A stretch of DNA of 64,000 nucleotides from a bacterium (GTDB taxonomy: Bacteria; Desulfobacterota; Desulfobulbia; Desulfobulbales; Desulfobulbaceae): assembly GCA_030538155.1 (NCBI GenBank), contig JAUNUN010000004.1:1-64000 (forward strand), in the 5' to 3' direction. Positions 7,988-16,900 of the stretch are shown in pieces. Positions within the stretch are counted from its first letter, which is position 1; every line of letters starts with the position of its first letter. The notes under the pieces are model-generated. The model saw nothing but the letters and a program-made list of their open reading frames with translations, ran no database searches and had not been told where the DNA came from. The translations under genes were made by a program, and so were the position numbers.

Positions 7988-9637
7988 TCAGGAAGAATGG
8001 AAGGCGGCGCTGAAAAGCCGCCGGGTATAGGCTTCTTGCGGCCGGCTAAAGACCTGATCCGCAGCGCCCTGCTCCACGATGCGGCCCTTCTGCATGACGG
8101 CCACCGTATCGGCAAGCGAGCGCACCACCCGCAGGTCGTGGGTGATGAAGATATAGGTGAGCTGGTAACGCTCCTGCAGATCCTTGAGCAGTTCCAGCAC
8201 CTGCTTCTGGATGGTGGTGTCGAGCGCGCTGGTGGGCTCATCTAAAATCAACAGCTTGGGCCGCAGGATAATGGCCCTGGCAATGGCGATGCGCTGGCGC
8301 TGGCCGCCCGAAAACTCGTGCGGGTAACGATGGGCAATGGCCGGATCAAGCTCGACGTCGCGCAGGGCCGCATGCACCAGGGCCAGACGTTCTTCCCGGC
8401 CGGCGGCGAGGCCGTGCACCTGCAAGCCCTCGCCGATGATCTGGGCCACGCTCAAACGCGGCGAGAGCGAGGAAAAGGGATCCTGCAAGATCACCTGCAA
8501 ATCGCGCCTGAGCGGCCTGAACTCGCCGGTGCTCAGGCGAGCGAGATCGTACTCCCGGTCTGCGCCATGGTAGAGCACCGTACCCTCGCAGGGAACCAGC
8601 CCCAAGATGCCCATGGCCAGGGTCGATTTGCCCGAGCCGGACTCACCCACCAGACCCAGGGTAGTGCCCCTGTTCAGACGCAGATTCACCTTGTTGACCG
8701 CAGTGAACAGCACCGGCTTGCGCTTCAGACCCTGCCAGGTACGGCCGACGGTGAAACGGCAGCTCAGATCTTGCAACTCCACCAAGGGCGGCCCACCCGG
8801 CCGCGACTGCTGCACCCCCCGTGGCACTGCCGCCAAAAGGTGGCGGGTGTATTCTTCCTGGGGATTGCTGAAAATATCCGTCACTGTGCCCTCTTCCACT
8901 ACCCGGCCCTGGTGCATGATCGACACCCGGTGCGCGATCTTCTCCACCATGGGCAGGTTATGGGTGATGAGCAAAACCGCCATGCCGAATTCCTGCTGCA
9001 GGTCGCGGATCAAGTCTAAGATCTGATCCTGAATAGTGACATCGAGCGCGGTGGTGGGCTCATCGGCAATGAGCAGCTCCGGTTCGCAGGCCAGGGCCAT
9101 GGCAATGAGGACACGCTGGCGTTGGCCGCCGGAGAGCTGGTGGGGAAAGCTATCCAGGCGGCGAGCCGCATCGTCGATGCCGGTGCGCTCCAGAAGCGAA
9201 ATGGCGCGTTCGCGGGCCTGGTTCTTATTCATTTTGCGGTGCAGGCGCAGGGGCTCCATCAACTGCTTGCCCACCGGATAGACCGGGTTGAGCGAGGTCA
9301 TGGGCTCCTGGAAGATCATAGCAATGCGGTTGCCGCGAATGGCCCGCATCTGGGCCTGACTTAAACTGGTCAGCTCCTGACCGGCAAAAACGATGGAGCC
9401 GCTGCTGCGTACCGTGGCGATTTCCTCTATCAGCCGCAGGATGGAGAGCGCAGTCACTGATTTGCCCGAGCCGGACTCGCCCACCAGGGCATGGGTCCGG
9501 CCGGGCAAAACCTCGAGCCGCACCTGGTCGAGCGCCTTGGCGGCAGCTTCGTTTTCACCGGCAAAGGCCAGGGAGAAATCGCGCACAGCCAGCAGCGGTT
9601 CCCGGCCGGGCTGGTATGGATTGGCATGGATCGACAT
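7988..9637 (-). CDS. YejF-like peptide ABC transporter, fused double ATPase
   Basis: A 549-residue protein with two complete ABC ATPase domains in tandem (Walker A GESGSGKS in each; signatures LSGGQRQR and FSGGQRQR; Walker B LLIADEP and LLILDEP), matching the YejF/DppD-DppF-type ATPase of oligopeptide or microcin-C-like importers. The open frame extends 100 codons further upstream, but that part has no family resemblance; the chosen ATG at 9637 begins MSIHANPYQ just before the first domain. No Shine-Dalgarno match is obvious. The usual permeases (yejB, yejE) and binding protein (yejA) are not in this window, so it is an orphan ATPase here. Confidence 0.88.
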   Translation of the reverse strand: MSIHANPYQPGREPLLAVRDFSLAFAGENEAAAKALDQVRLEVLPGRTHALVGESGSGKSVTALSILRLIEEIATVRSSGSIVFAGQELTSLSQAQMRAIRGNRIAMIFQEPMTSLNPVYPVGKQLMEPLRLHRKMNKNQARERAISLLERTGIDDAARRLDSFPHQLSGGQRQRVLIAMALACEPELLIADEPTTALDVTIQDQILDLIRDLQQEFGMAVLLITHNLPMVEKIAHRVSIMHQGRVVEEGTVTDIFSNPQEEYTRHLLAAVPRGVQQSRPGGPPLVELQDLSCRFTVGRTWQGLKRKPVLFTAVNKVNLRLNRGTTLGLVGESGSGKSTLAMGILGLVPCEGTVLYHGADREYDLARLSTGEFRPLRRDLQVILQDPFSSLSPRLSVAQIIGEGLQVHGLAAGREERLALVHAALRDVELDPAIAHRYPHEFSGGQRQRIAIARAIILRPKLLILDEPTSALDTTIQKQVLELLKDLQERYQLTYIFITHDLRVVRSLADTVAVMQKGRIVEQGAADQVFSRPQEAYTRRLFSAAFHSS

Positions 9638-9776
9638 GGTGCCCAATCTAACTCTTCGTTTTCCGGGCGGCAATAGGAAGATATTTTTTGCGGCGATGAG
9701 CAGGAAGCAAGCAGGAATATTGCATCGCAAAAGCACCATTTGACTGCCGGCCCAGACACCGGACCGGAACAATTTC

Positions 9777-9805
9777 TTGAAATAGGGCAACAGCTCTGGT
9801 TTATT
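9777..9805 (+). promoter_or_regulatory. Possible sigma-70 promoter of the amino-acid ABC operon
   Basis: TTGAAA (9777-9782) and TTTATT (9800-9805) are separated by 17 bases and face the transporter operon starting at 9955. The match at the -10 is only 4 of 6. The whole stretch 9638-9954 lies between divergent genes and holds no convincing gene; the open frames across it are antisense or upstream extensions. Confidence 0.25.
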
Positions 9806-9954
9806 GCGGCCATCTGCAAAGCATGCGCAACAGGCACTTTTACGGCGCGCCTGTACAGCCGACCCAATAGCTCCAGAGATACCCCTGAAATATCCCAGGA
9901 CACACTGCCGCTGCCTGCGCGCTGCGCACAACCCCACGAGCGCTCCTGCCTTCC

Positions 9955-10761
9955 ATGACCCCAGTCAAGCCTCAGCACAGCCTCCTCAAACCTGCCGCTC
10001 TGCGCGATTGCATCCTCTTTGTGCTCACCATGGCGGCCCTCCTTTGGCTGGTACTGCGGGGCGCGGAGCAGATGGGTTACAACTGGCACTGGCAGCGCAT
10101 CCCCGGCTATCTCTATACCTTTGAAAACGGCCGCTTTGCCGCAGGCCCGCTTCTGCAAGGCCTCGGTCTGACCCTGGTCATCACCTCGATGAGCATGGTT
10201 TGCGCAGGCCTGATTGGGCTCGCGGCAGCGCTTTTGCGCCTATCTTCCTCGCCGGTGGGACGCGGGTTGAGCCGGATCTACCTGGAGTTGATCCGCAACA
10301 CGCCGCTTCTGGTGCAGATCTTCTGCATGTACTTCATCCTGGCCCCCATTCTCGGCATCGGCCGCATGACCACTGCGGTGCTGGCTCTAAGCCTTTTTGA
10401 AGGGGCCTATGCCTCCGAGATTTTCCGGGCCGGTATCCAGTCCATCCATCGCGGCCAATGGGAGGCCTGCCACAGCTTGGGCCTGAACCGCCGGCAGGGA
10501 TACCGCTACGTGATTTTGCCCCAGGCCATTGCGCGTATCATGCCGCCCCTGACCAGTCAGGCCATTTCCCTGGTTAAGGATTCGGCCCTGGTGAGCACCA
10601 TTGCCGTGTACGAACTGACCATGCAGGGCCGGGCCATCATCGCCGAAACCTATCTGAGCTTTGAAATATGGACGGTGGTAGCGGCAATCTACCTGGTTCT
10701 CACCCTCAGCCTCTCGGCTGTGGCCGGCCTGCTCAGACAGCGCTTCAGCGCGGCGGCCTGA
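9955..10761 (+). CDS. Polar amino-acid ABC transporter permease (first)
   Basis: Inner-membrane permease of the HisMQ/GlnP/ArtQ type, 268 residues, with about five membrane segments and the EAA loop that contacts the ATPase ([21 protein letters not shown] region, residues 170-190). It heads a four-gene cluster: permease, ATPase, binding protein, second permease. The next gene starts one base after its stop. The two permeases of this cluster probably form a heterodimer. The substrate is a polar amino acid by family; which one cannot be read from the sequence. Confidence 0.92.
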   Translation: MTPVKPQHSLLKPAALRDCILFVLTMAALLWLVLRGAEQMGYNWHWQRIPGYLYTFENGRFAAGPLLQGLGLTLVITSMSMVCAGLIGLAAALLRLSSSPVGRGLSRIYLELIRNTPLLVQIFCMYFILAPILGIGRMTTAVLALSLFEGAYASEIFRAGIQSIHRGQWEACHSLGLNRRQGYRYVILPQAIARIMPPLTSQAISLVKDSALVSTIAVYELTMQGRAIIAETYLSFEIWTVVAAIYLVLTLSLSAVAGLLRQRFSAAA

Positions 10762-10762
10762 G

Positions 10763-11530
10763 ATGACGGCAGAAGTGAAGCAGACGCCGCCACGGGAAGC
10801 CGCCGTGGTGCAGGTGCGCGACATCAGCAAAACTTTTGCGGGCGGTGTGCTGGCCCTGGATCATATTTCGCTTGAGGTGGACAAAGGCGAGGTACTGGTC
10901 ATTATCGGGCCCTCCGGTTCAGGCAAATCGACCCTCTTACGCTGCTTGAACGGGCTTGAGGCCATCGACTCGGGCAGCATTGTCATCAACGGCATTCCGC
11001 TCGACAAAAACGAGGCCAATCGTCTGGCCATTCGCCGGGAAGTGGGTATGGTCTTCCAATCCTTCAACCTCTTTCCGCACCTGAGCGTACTGGAAAACAT
11101 CAACCTGGCCCAGCAACTGGTGCAGAAAAAAAGCCTGGCCGAGGCCACGGCCGCTACCCAGACTCTCTTGGCCAAGGTCGGCATACCGGACAAGGCCGGC
11201 CGCCTGCCGGATGAACTTTCCGGTGGGCAGCAGCAGCGAGTGGCCATTGCCCGGGCTCTGGCGCTCAAGCCGAAGATCATGCTCTTTGATGAGGCCACCA
11301 GCGCCCTTGATCCGGAAATGATCGGCGAGGTTTTGGATGTGATGCGCAACTTGGCGGCTGAAGGCATGACCATGCTGGTGGTCACCCACGAGATGGGTTT
11401 TGCCCGCGAGGTCAGCGACCGGGTGCTCTTCATGGAAGAGGGACGCCTAGTGGAGGAAGCGCCGTCGGATCTCTTTTTCTCCCAGCCGCGCGAGACGCGC
11501 ACCAGGGAATTTCTCAGTCAGATTTTGTAA
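10763..11530 (+). CDS. Polar amino-acid ABC transporter ATP-binding protein (GlnQ/HisP type)
   Basis: Cytoplasmic ATPase of 255 residues with Walker [10 protein letters not shown] (49-57), signature LSGGQQQR, Walker [13 protein letters not shown] and the switch histidine in VVTHEMGFA. The typical GlnQ-family stretch [12 protein letters not shown] is present. It energises import through the flanking permeases. The start codon is one base past the preceding stop, so the two genes are coupled. Confidence 0.95.
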   Translation: MTAEVKQTPPREAAVVQVRDISKTFAGGVLALDHISLEVDKGEVLVIIGPSGSGKSTLLRCLNGLEAIDSGSIVINGIPLDKNEANRLAIRREVGMVFQSFNLFPHLSVLENINLAQQLVQKKSLAEATAATQTLLAKVGIPDKAGRLPDELSGGQQQRVAIARALALKPKIMLFDEATSALDPEMIGEVLDVMRNLAAEGMTMLVVTHEMGFAREVSDRVLFMEEGRLVEEAPSDLFFSQPRETRTREFLSQIL

Positions 11531-11543
11531 AGCGGCAAGGTGC

Positions 11544-11580
11544 AACCCGGCGGGCCGTATTGTAGCAGGTATGCCGGGTT
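11544..11580 (+). other. Intergenic hairpin inside the amino-acid ABC operon
   Basis: AACCCGGC (11544-11551) and GCCGGGTT (11573-11580) form a perfect 8-bp stem with a 21-base loop between the ATPase and binding-protein genes. There is no T run after it, so it is more likely an mRNA-stability or partial-attenuation structure than a full terminator. Such elements often set higher expression of the binding protein relative to the membrane parts, but that is inference here. Confidence 0.45.
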
Positions 11581-11613
11581 CCAATCCCAACAGCAACACG
11601 AGGAGGTGTGAAC

Positions 11614-12444
11614 ATGAAAAAACTACTGCTTGCCTGCATGACCCTGTGCGCGGGGTTTGTCCTGAGCCTGGCCGTTCAGGCCCAAGCCCAAGCCGGTGAA
11701 CTGCAAAAACAGCTCACTGGAGAAAGCGCCATTGAACAGATCAGTAAAAAGGGCGTGATCCGTGTAGGTCTGGATGTCTTTGTCCCTTGGGCCATGAAGG
11801 ACAAGAAAGGTGAACTGATCGGCCTTGAAGTGGATGTGGCTAAAAAACTGGCCGAAGATGCGGGCCTGAAGCTGGAGCTGGTGCCGACCGAGTGGTCCGG
11901 CATTATCCCGGCCCTGCTCACCGGCAAGTTTGATGTCATTATCGGCGGCATGACGGTCACTGCCGAGCGCAACATGAAGATCAACTTCACCAACCCCTAC
12001 TACTACACTGGCCAGGGCCTGCTCGCCAACAAGAAGATGGCAGCCGGCATGACCCTGGCCGATTTCAACAAACCGGAAGTGACGCTTGCCGCCCGCATGG
12101 GCTCCACTGCCGCGGTCACTGCGAAAAAAGTCTTCCCCAAGGCAACTCTGCGCCTCTTTGACACCGAGCCCGCAGCCGTGCAGGAGGTGCGCAACGGCCG
12201 AGTGCATGCCATGGTGGCAGGACAACCCCTGCCGGCCCAACAGGCCCTGGCCTCACCCGAGGTTTTGATTGCCTATCCTGACCAACTCTTACTGGAACCC
12301 ATTGCCATGGGCCTGCGCAAGGGCGATGTTGATACCCTCAACTTTCTCAACAACTGGATTGAGCAGGTGCAGGCCGGCGGCTGGATTAAGGAACGCTACG
12401 AGTACTGGTTTGAAGGGATGGAATGGCAGTCCCAGGTGCAGTAA
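11614..12444 (+). CDS. Periplasmic amino-acid-binding protein (SBP family 3)
   Basis: A 276-residue solute-binding protein with a Sec signal peptide (MKKLLLACMTLCAG... cleaved after AQA). The family-3 signature is present: GVIRVGLDVFVPWAMKDKKGELIGLEVDVAKKLA, a GKFDVIIGGMTVT hinge, and the second lobe AARMGSTAA. The start is set at ATG 11614, 7 bases after AGGAGG; a GTG at 11608 is too close to that site. It captures a polar amino acid in the periplasm for the two permeases of this cluster. Confidence 0.94.
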   Translation: MKKLLLACMTLCAGFVLSLAVQAQAQAGELQKQLTGESAIEQISKKGVIRVGLDVFVPWAMKDKKGELIGLEVDVAKKLAEDAGLKLELVPTEWSGIIPALLTGKFDVIIGGMTVTAERNMKINFTNPYYYTGQGLLANKKMAAGMTLADFNKPEVTLAARMGSTAAVTAKKVFPKATLRLFDTEPAAVQEVRNGRVHAMVAGQPLPAQQALASPEVLIAYPDQLLLEPIAMGLRKGDVDTLNFLNNWIEQVQAGGWIKERYEYWFEGMEWQSQVQ

Positions 12445-12474
12445 CAGCCTGCAAGACCGCAAGCGGTCGCCTTC

Positions 12475-13356
12475 GTGCGCATAAAACGCCTAGCCTTTAG
12501 CCGGCTTGACGGCCTGCTGCTCCTGCTTCTGGCCGGAGCAGCGGCCTTTCTCGGCTACCGCGTCGCAGTTGAGCTGAACTACCACTGGAACTGGGGAGCC
12601 ATTCCCCAGTTCCTTATCCGCTATGATGAAGAATCCAGGCGCTGGACCACCAATTACCTTGTAGAAGGGTTATTCACCACCCTGCGGCTCAGCCTCTGGG
12701 CAAGTGTGCTTGCGCTCATTGCCGGTTTTGCCGTGGCCCTGGCCCGGGTGAGCCAAAGCCTCTATCTGCGGCTTTTGGCCCGCAGCTTTATTGAGCTGAT
12801 GCGCAACCTGCCGCCCCTGGTGATCATTTTTCTGTTTTACTTCTTTCTGGCCGATCAGCTCATTCCTCTGACAGGAATCGCCCACATCGACATGGACAGC
12901 AGGCCTCTGCTGAGCAAGGTATGCACCCTGCTCTTTGCTCCGCCCGCCAATCTCACCCCCTTTCTTTCCGCACTGGTCACCCTGGCTGTATTTGAAACTG
13001 CCTATGTGGCTGAAATCGTACGCTCAGGTATTGAATCCATCCACAAAGGTCAGTGGGAGGCCTGCCATGCCCTGGGCCTGTCGCGCCGGCAGAGCCTGCG
13101 CTATGTCATCCTGCCGCAGTCGCTGCGTCGGGTCTTGCCGCCGCTCGCCGGACAACTGGTTTCACTCATCAAGGATTCCTCCATTGTCTCCGTCATTTCC
13201 ATCCAGGATCTCACCTATCAGGGCACCCAGCTCATGGCCTCGACCTACCTCACCTTCGAGGTCTGGCTGACTGTTGCCGCCATGTACTTGGCCCTCACCT
13301 TTCCCTGCTCCTACCTGGTTGAACGGCTGAACCGCCGCCTCAATCGGCTGCCCTGA
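12475..13356 (+). CDS. Polar amino-acid ABC transporter permease (second)
   Basis: A 293-residue HisMQ-family permease with an EAA loop (QWEACHALGLSRRQSLRYVILPQ region) almost identical in pattern to the first permease. It has an extra loop of roughly 35 residues after the third membrane segment (about residues 135-165), which makes it longer than its partner. The GTG start is preceded by a small hairpin (GACCG CAAG CGGTC at 12455-12468) rather than a clear ribosome site, so the start is less certain than the function. Confidence 0.9.
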   Translation: MRIKRLAFSRLDGLLLLLLAGAAAFLGYRVAVELNYHWNWGAIPQFLIRYDEESRRWTTNYLVEGLFTTLRLSLWASVLALIAGFAVALARVSQSLYLRLLARSFIELMRNLPPLVIIFLFYFFLADQLIPLTGIAHIDMDSRPLLSKVCTLLFAPPANLTPFLSALVTLAVFETAYVAEIVRSGIESIHKGQWEACHALGLSRRQSLRYVILPQSLRRVLPPLAGQLVSLIKDSSIVSVISIQDLTYQGTQLMASTYLTFEVWLTVAAMYLALTFPCSYLVERLNRRLNRLP

Positions 13357-13415
13357 TCTCCGCCGAAAAAGCGTCAATCTTGCATCCTCGTGCCGGACGC
13401 AGTATTTTGTAGTGT

Positions 13416-14885
13416 ATGGATCTGCTGCAAAAGGCCGCAGACAGCACTCTCCTCCTGGATTTCTCCATGTTTGCCGCTCAACTCTTCAAACGCATAGTCG
13501 TCTTGTGCATGCTGATCACAGCCCTGGGCTGGCCCTGCCAAATACAGGCCCTGACCATTGGCGAGGAACGCCTCATCGGTCAGAAAATTCTCTACTCGGT
13601 ACGCCGCGACCTGCGCATACTCGATGATCCGGATATCAGCCGGTACATCAACCGGCTGGGTGCACAGGTGCTCCAAGTGGTGGGGCCGCAGTATTTTGAT
13701 TACCGCTTCCATGTGGTCAAGAGCGAGCAATTCAACGCCTTTGCCGCCCCGGCCGGGATGGTGTTTTTCTACAGCGGCCTGATCGAGGCCATGCACAAGG
13801 AAGACGAACTGGTGAGCGTGCTCGCCCATGAAATCGGCCATGTGGCCAGCCGTCATCTGGCCCAGCGTCTGGACAAGGGCACCAAGGTGAGCACCGCCTC
13901 CTTGCTCCTTGGCCTTGCCGGACTGGCCTTGGGTGTGCCCGGTCTGTCCCAGGGGCTGCTCACCGGCTCCCTGGCTGCCGGGCAGGCCATCAACCTGCGT
14001 TACAGCCGGGAGGACGAGGAACAGGCAGATCGGCTTTCCTTTGGCTGGATGCTGGAGATGCAGCGCGATCCCGAGGCGATGAAAGACATGCTGCGCACCA
14101 TGCGCCGCATCACCCGTTATCGCATGGGCGATGTGCCCCAGTACCTGCTCACCCATCCCAACCCCGAGGCCAGGCTCAGCTATGTGGAATCGCTCTTGGA
14201 GTTGAAGGCCCAAAAGACGGCCGCCCCGGCCGTGAAGAAGACGGATAACTTCGCCTTTCTCCGCTTCCGCTACCGGGTGCTGAGTCAAACCACGGATCTA
14301 GACCGGCTGCGCCAGTACTGCACCATCACCCTGGCCCAGGACAAGGATGCAGACGTGCAGCGCATGGCCCGCTTCGGCCTGGCCCTGATCGAGGCGGAAA
14401 ACCGACGCTTTGACCAGGCTCTGGAGCACTTGGCCATTGTTCAGGAACAGTATCCGGCCGAAGATATCCTCAAGGTGGATCAGGCGGTGATTCTGCAGAG
14501 GGCGGGCCGCCTGAACGAGGCCAGGGCCATTCTTGAGCCGCAGGTGCGCCGCAACCCCAGCGACATCTACGGGCTCTTCCAGTTAGCCAAGGTTGAGGCG
14601 GCCACCGGCAACACGGCCCGGGCCGAGACCCTGCTGCAGCAGGTGGCCCAGGCCATGCCCGAGTATCCGCAGGTCTACTTTGAACTGGGCCGGATCGAGG
14701 CCAATCGAGGTGCTGATGGTGTGGGCATCTTTTACCTGGGCAAATACTATCTCTATCAGGGCGAGGAAGATTTGGCCGTGCAGAACCTGAAGCGGGCCAG
14801 AAGGGATACGGGCGTGCCCGAAAAAATGCGAGAGGAGGCCGGACAAATCCTTGCCGAACTGGAACACATCAACAAGGAAACCTGA
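13416..14885 (+). CDS. BepA-like M48 metalloprotease with TPR repeats
   Basis: Periplasmic zinc metalloprotease with a chaperone-like TPR tail. The zinc motif is HEIGH (residues 138-142) in LAHEIGHVASRH, with the downstream glutamate ligand in SREDEEQADRLSF. Residues from about 290 to the end form helical TPR-type repeats. The family member BepA assists outer-membrane protein assembly and LptD maturation. The first ATG is at 13416, but the in-frame ATG at 13467 gives a cleaner signal peptide (MFAAQLFKRIVVLCML..); a weak TTGCAT-N17-TATTTT element at 13380-13408 would place the transcript start at about 13415, also favouring the later start. It is followed 2 bases later by nikR. Confidence 0.9.
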   Translation: MDLLQKAADSTLLLDFSMFAAQLFKRIVVLCMLITALGWPCQIQALTIGEERLIGQKILYSVRRDLRILDDPDISRYINRLGAQVLQVVGPQYFDYRFHVVKSEQFNAFAAPAGMVFFYSGLIEAMHKEDELVSVLAHEIGHVASRHLAQRLDKGTKVSTASLLLGLAGLALGVPGLSQGLLTGSLAAGQAINLRYSREDEEQADRLSFGWMLEMQRDPEAMKDMLRTMRRITRYRMGDVPQYLLTHPNPEARLSYVESLLELKAQKTAAPAVKKTDNFAFLRFRYRVLSQTTDLDRLRQYCTITLAQDKDADVQRMARFGLALIEAENRRFDQALEHLAIVQEQYPAEDILKVDQAVILQRAGRLNEARAILEPQVRRNPSDIYGLFQLAKVEAATGNTARAETLLQQVAQAMPEYPQVYFELGRIEANRGADGVGIFYLGKYYLYQGEEDLAVQNLKRARRDTGVPEKMREEAGQILAELEHINKET

Positions 14886-14887
14886 TC

Positions 14888-15298
14888 ATGCTGAGAAGAT
14901 TTTCCGTTTCCCTGGAAGAAGAGCTTTTGGAGCAGTTTGACAGCTATATTCGTGAGCGGGGCTACGTCAACCGTTCAGAGGCGGTGCGCGACCTCATCCG
15001 CAAGGAGTTCATCAGCGAGGAATGGGAGCAGGACGGTGATGTGGCCGGAGTGGTTACCCTGGTGTACAACCACCACCAACCGCAGTTACAGGAAAAAATA
15101 ACCGAGATCCAGCACGACTACTATACCCTGATCACCTCAACCACCCATGTGCACATGGATCATCACAACTGCTTGGAAGTGATCATCGTCAAGGGCAAGG
15201 CCTCGCGCATCAGGGAGATGGCGGAAAAGGTGATCGCCATGCGCGGGGTGAAAAACGGCAACCTTACCATGACCAGCACCGGCCACGATCTGCACTAG
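14888..15298 (+). CDS. nikR: NikR-type nickel-responsive regulator
   Basis: A 136-residue ribbon-helix-helix repressor with a C-terminal ACT-like nickel domain. The DNA-binding strand reads RRFSVSLEEELLEQFD and the metal site is visible in THVHMDHHNCLEV: the H/H/C ligand pattern of NikR. Nickel binding in this family turns on operator binding to shut off nickel uptake genes. No nickel transporter lies in this window, so its target is elsewhere or it regulates its own neighbourhood. It starts 2 bases after the BepA-like gene with AAGGAAA upstream. Confidence 0.92.
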   Translation: MLRRFSVSLEEELLEQFDSYIRERGYVNRSEAVRDLIRKEFISEEWEQDGDVAGVVTLVYNHHQPQLQEKITEIQHDYYTLITSTTHVHMDHHNCLEVIIVKGKASRIREMAEKVIAMRGVKNGNLTMTSTGHDLH

Positions 15299-15360
15299 CC
15301 TGCATACTCTGCATAGCCTACAGTCAACTGCAGGAAAAGCGGCCGGGAAACAGGCTGCCC

Positions 15361-16743
15361 TTACCGTTTGCCTTTGTTTTTGCGCCAGCGGGGATGGTTG
15401 ATGTTGAATTTCTGGATTTTGTAATTCATGACCCTGGGGCTCACGCCAAGCTTCTGCGCCGCCTTCTTCTGCACCCAGTTGCACTCCCTGAGCGCACGCA
15501 GGACCAGGGCCCGTTCACTGTCTTCCAGTTCCGGAATTTTTTCGGCCCTGGCGGGGTCCATCGGCGTCAGTTCGCCGGGGCTTTGCAGGGAAAAGGGGGT
15601 AATGTGGTCACCCTCTTCCAGGATGACTGCCCGCTCGATCACATTGGCCAGCTGCAGGATGTTGCCGGGCCAGTGGTAGGCGGTCAAGAGGCGCATGGCT
15701 TCATCGGTAAAGTCGATGACGGGTTTGCACACATTGGCCGCTATTTTTGCCAGCAGTTTCCTGGCCAGAGGCGCAATGCAGTTGGGCCGATCCTTCAAGA
15801 GCGGCAGTTGCACCGGCAGCACATTAAGCCGGTAAAATAGGTCTTCGCGGAAATGGCCTTCGCTGATCCGGGCGGCCAGGCTCAGGTTGGTGGCGGCAAT
15901 GATACGAACATCACTATAAATGGTGCGGCTGCCGCCCAGGCGCTCGAAATTTTTCTCCTCAAGAAAGCGCAATAACTTCGCCTGAAGACCAGGGGTAATC
16001 TCGCCGATTTCATCGAGAAAAACCGTGCCCCCATCCGCCTGCTCCAGGCGGCCGATACGCTGTTTATCCGCCCCCGAAAAGGCCCCTGCCTCATGGCCGA
16101 AAAGTTCGCTTTCAAGCAGCTCATCCGGCATATTGGTGCAGTTAATTTTAATAAAAGGTCTGTCGCGCCGGGGTGAATTGAAGTGGATGGCGCCCGCAAG
16201 AAAACTTTTACCGGTGCCGGTTTTTCCGGTAAAGAGCATAGTGGAATCAAAGGCGGCAAACTTGCGCAAATTATCGACCAGTTGCCTGAAGGATGGGGTT
16301 TCGGCCACAACATCGTCGAATTTGTAGACCACATCCTGGGTACGGCGCAGGTAGGCGAGTTCGTTGACATGGCTTTTATCGGCCACCGCCTTTTCCACGG
16401 AACAGCGAATACGCTCGGGCAAATACGGGTCGGTGATAAAATCATAAGCCCCTTCGCGCATAGCCTCTACAATCAGGTCCACCTGGTCCGTGCTGCTGGT
16501 GATGATAACCGGTGTGAAAGGAATGTTTTGGCGGATCGACCTGAGCATGCTGAAGGTCGATCCGTTTTCCGGCTGCAGCTCCAGGATAATGACATCATAG
16601 TTTTCCCGGTCCAGCTTTAAACGAAAGGAGCCTGGATCATTTTCATAGGTTATACGGGAAGAATCAGCCAAGGCTGCTTCAATTTCGTGCTTGTTGCCTG
16701 GCTGCCAATTGTAGGCAAGAATATGAAAGCGCTGATTTTTCAT
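15361..16743 (-). CDS. Sigma-54-dependent activator with a degenerate receiver domain
   Basis: A 460-residue NtrC-family protein. Residues 1-125 fold like a receiver, but the phospho-acceptor aspartate is replaced by glutamate (IILELQP, E55) and the conserved switch lysine by aspartate (FITDPY, D105). The AAA+ domain has Walker A GKTGTGKS (173-180), Walker B GGTVFLDEIGE (239-249), and the sigma-54 contact loop as GAFSGA (220-225) instead of GAFTGA. The C-terminal HTH (QKKAAQKLGVSPRVMNYKIQK) resembles that of NifA/Fis-type activators. It probably works without phosphorylation or with another signal. No cognate kinase is adjacent. Confidence 0.92.
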   Translation of the reverse strand: MKNQRFHILAYNWQPGNKHEIEAALADSSRITYENDPGSFRLKLDRENYDVIILELQPENGSTFSMLRSIRQNIPFTPVIITSSTDQVDLIVEAMREGAYDFITDPYLPERIRCSVEKAVADKSHVNELAYLRRTQDVVYKFDDVVAETPSFRQLVDNLRKFAAFDSTMLFTGKTGTGKSFLAGAIHFNSPRRDRPFIKINCTNMPDELLESELFGHEAGAFSGADKQRIGRLEQADGGTVFLDEIGEITPGLQAKLLRFLEEKNFERLGGSRTIYSDVRIIAATNLSLAARISEGHFREDLFYRLNVLPVQLPLLKDRPNCIAPLARKLLAKIAANVCKPVIDFTDEAMRLLTAYHWPGNILQLANVIERAVILEEGDHITPFSLQSPGELTPMDPARAEKIPELEDSERALVLRALRECNWVQKKAAQKLGVSPRVMNYKIQKFNINHPRWRKNKGKR

Positions 16744-16863
16744 TGGCTAAGCTCAAAAGAATTGATAAAAATTTAAATACTTAGACTATTTTGCCCCAAC
16801 AGCATGGACGATACGTTGTGGTATATACAAAAAACAAAATATAATCCAATGTAAATTTTTTGT

Positions 16864-16892
16864 AAATTTTTTTTACTTTTTTACTGTATAAT
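16864..16892 (+). promoter_or_regulatory. Probable promoter of tadA in an AT-rich gap
   Basis: A perfect TATAAT sits at 16887-16892 in a strikingly AT-rich stretch (16744-16900) between the divergent sigma-54 regulator and tadA. The region 17 bases upstream (AAATTT at 16864) is a poor -35. The predicted transcript start near 16899 is almost at the TTG proposed as the tadA start, which would leave almost no leader. Confidence 0.4.
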
Positions 16893-16900
16893 AGCTTAAC

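Noticed and set aside
9638-9937. 100-codon N-terminal extension of the YejF-like protein
   Set aside because: Cysteine- and arginine-rich sequence unlike the family; the family N-terminus begins at the ATG at 9637.
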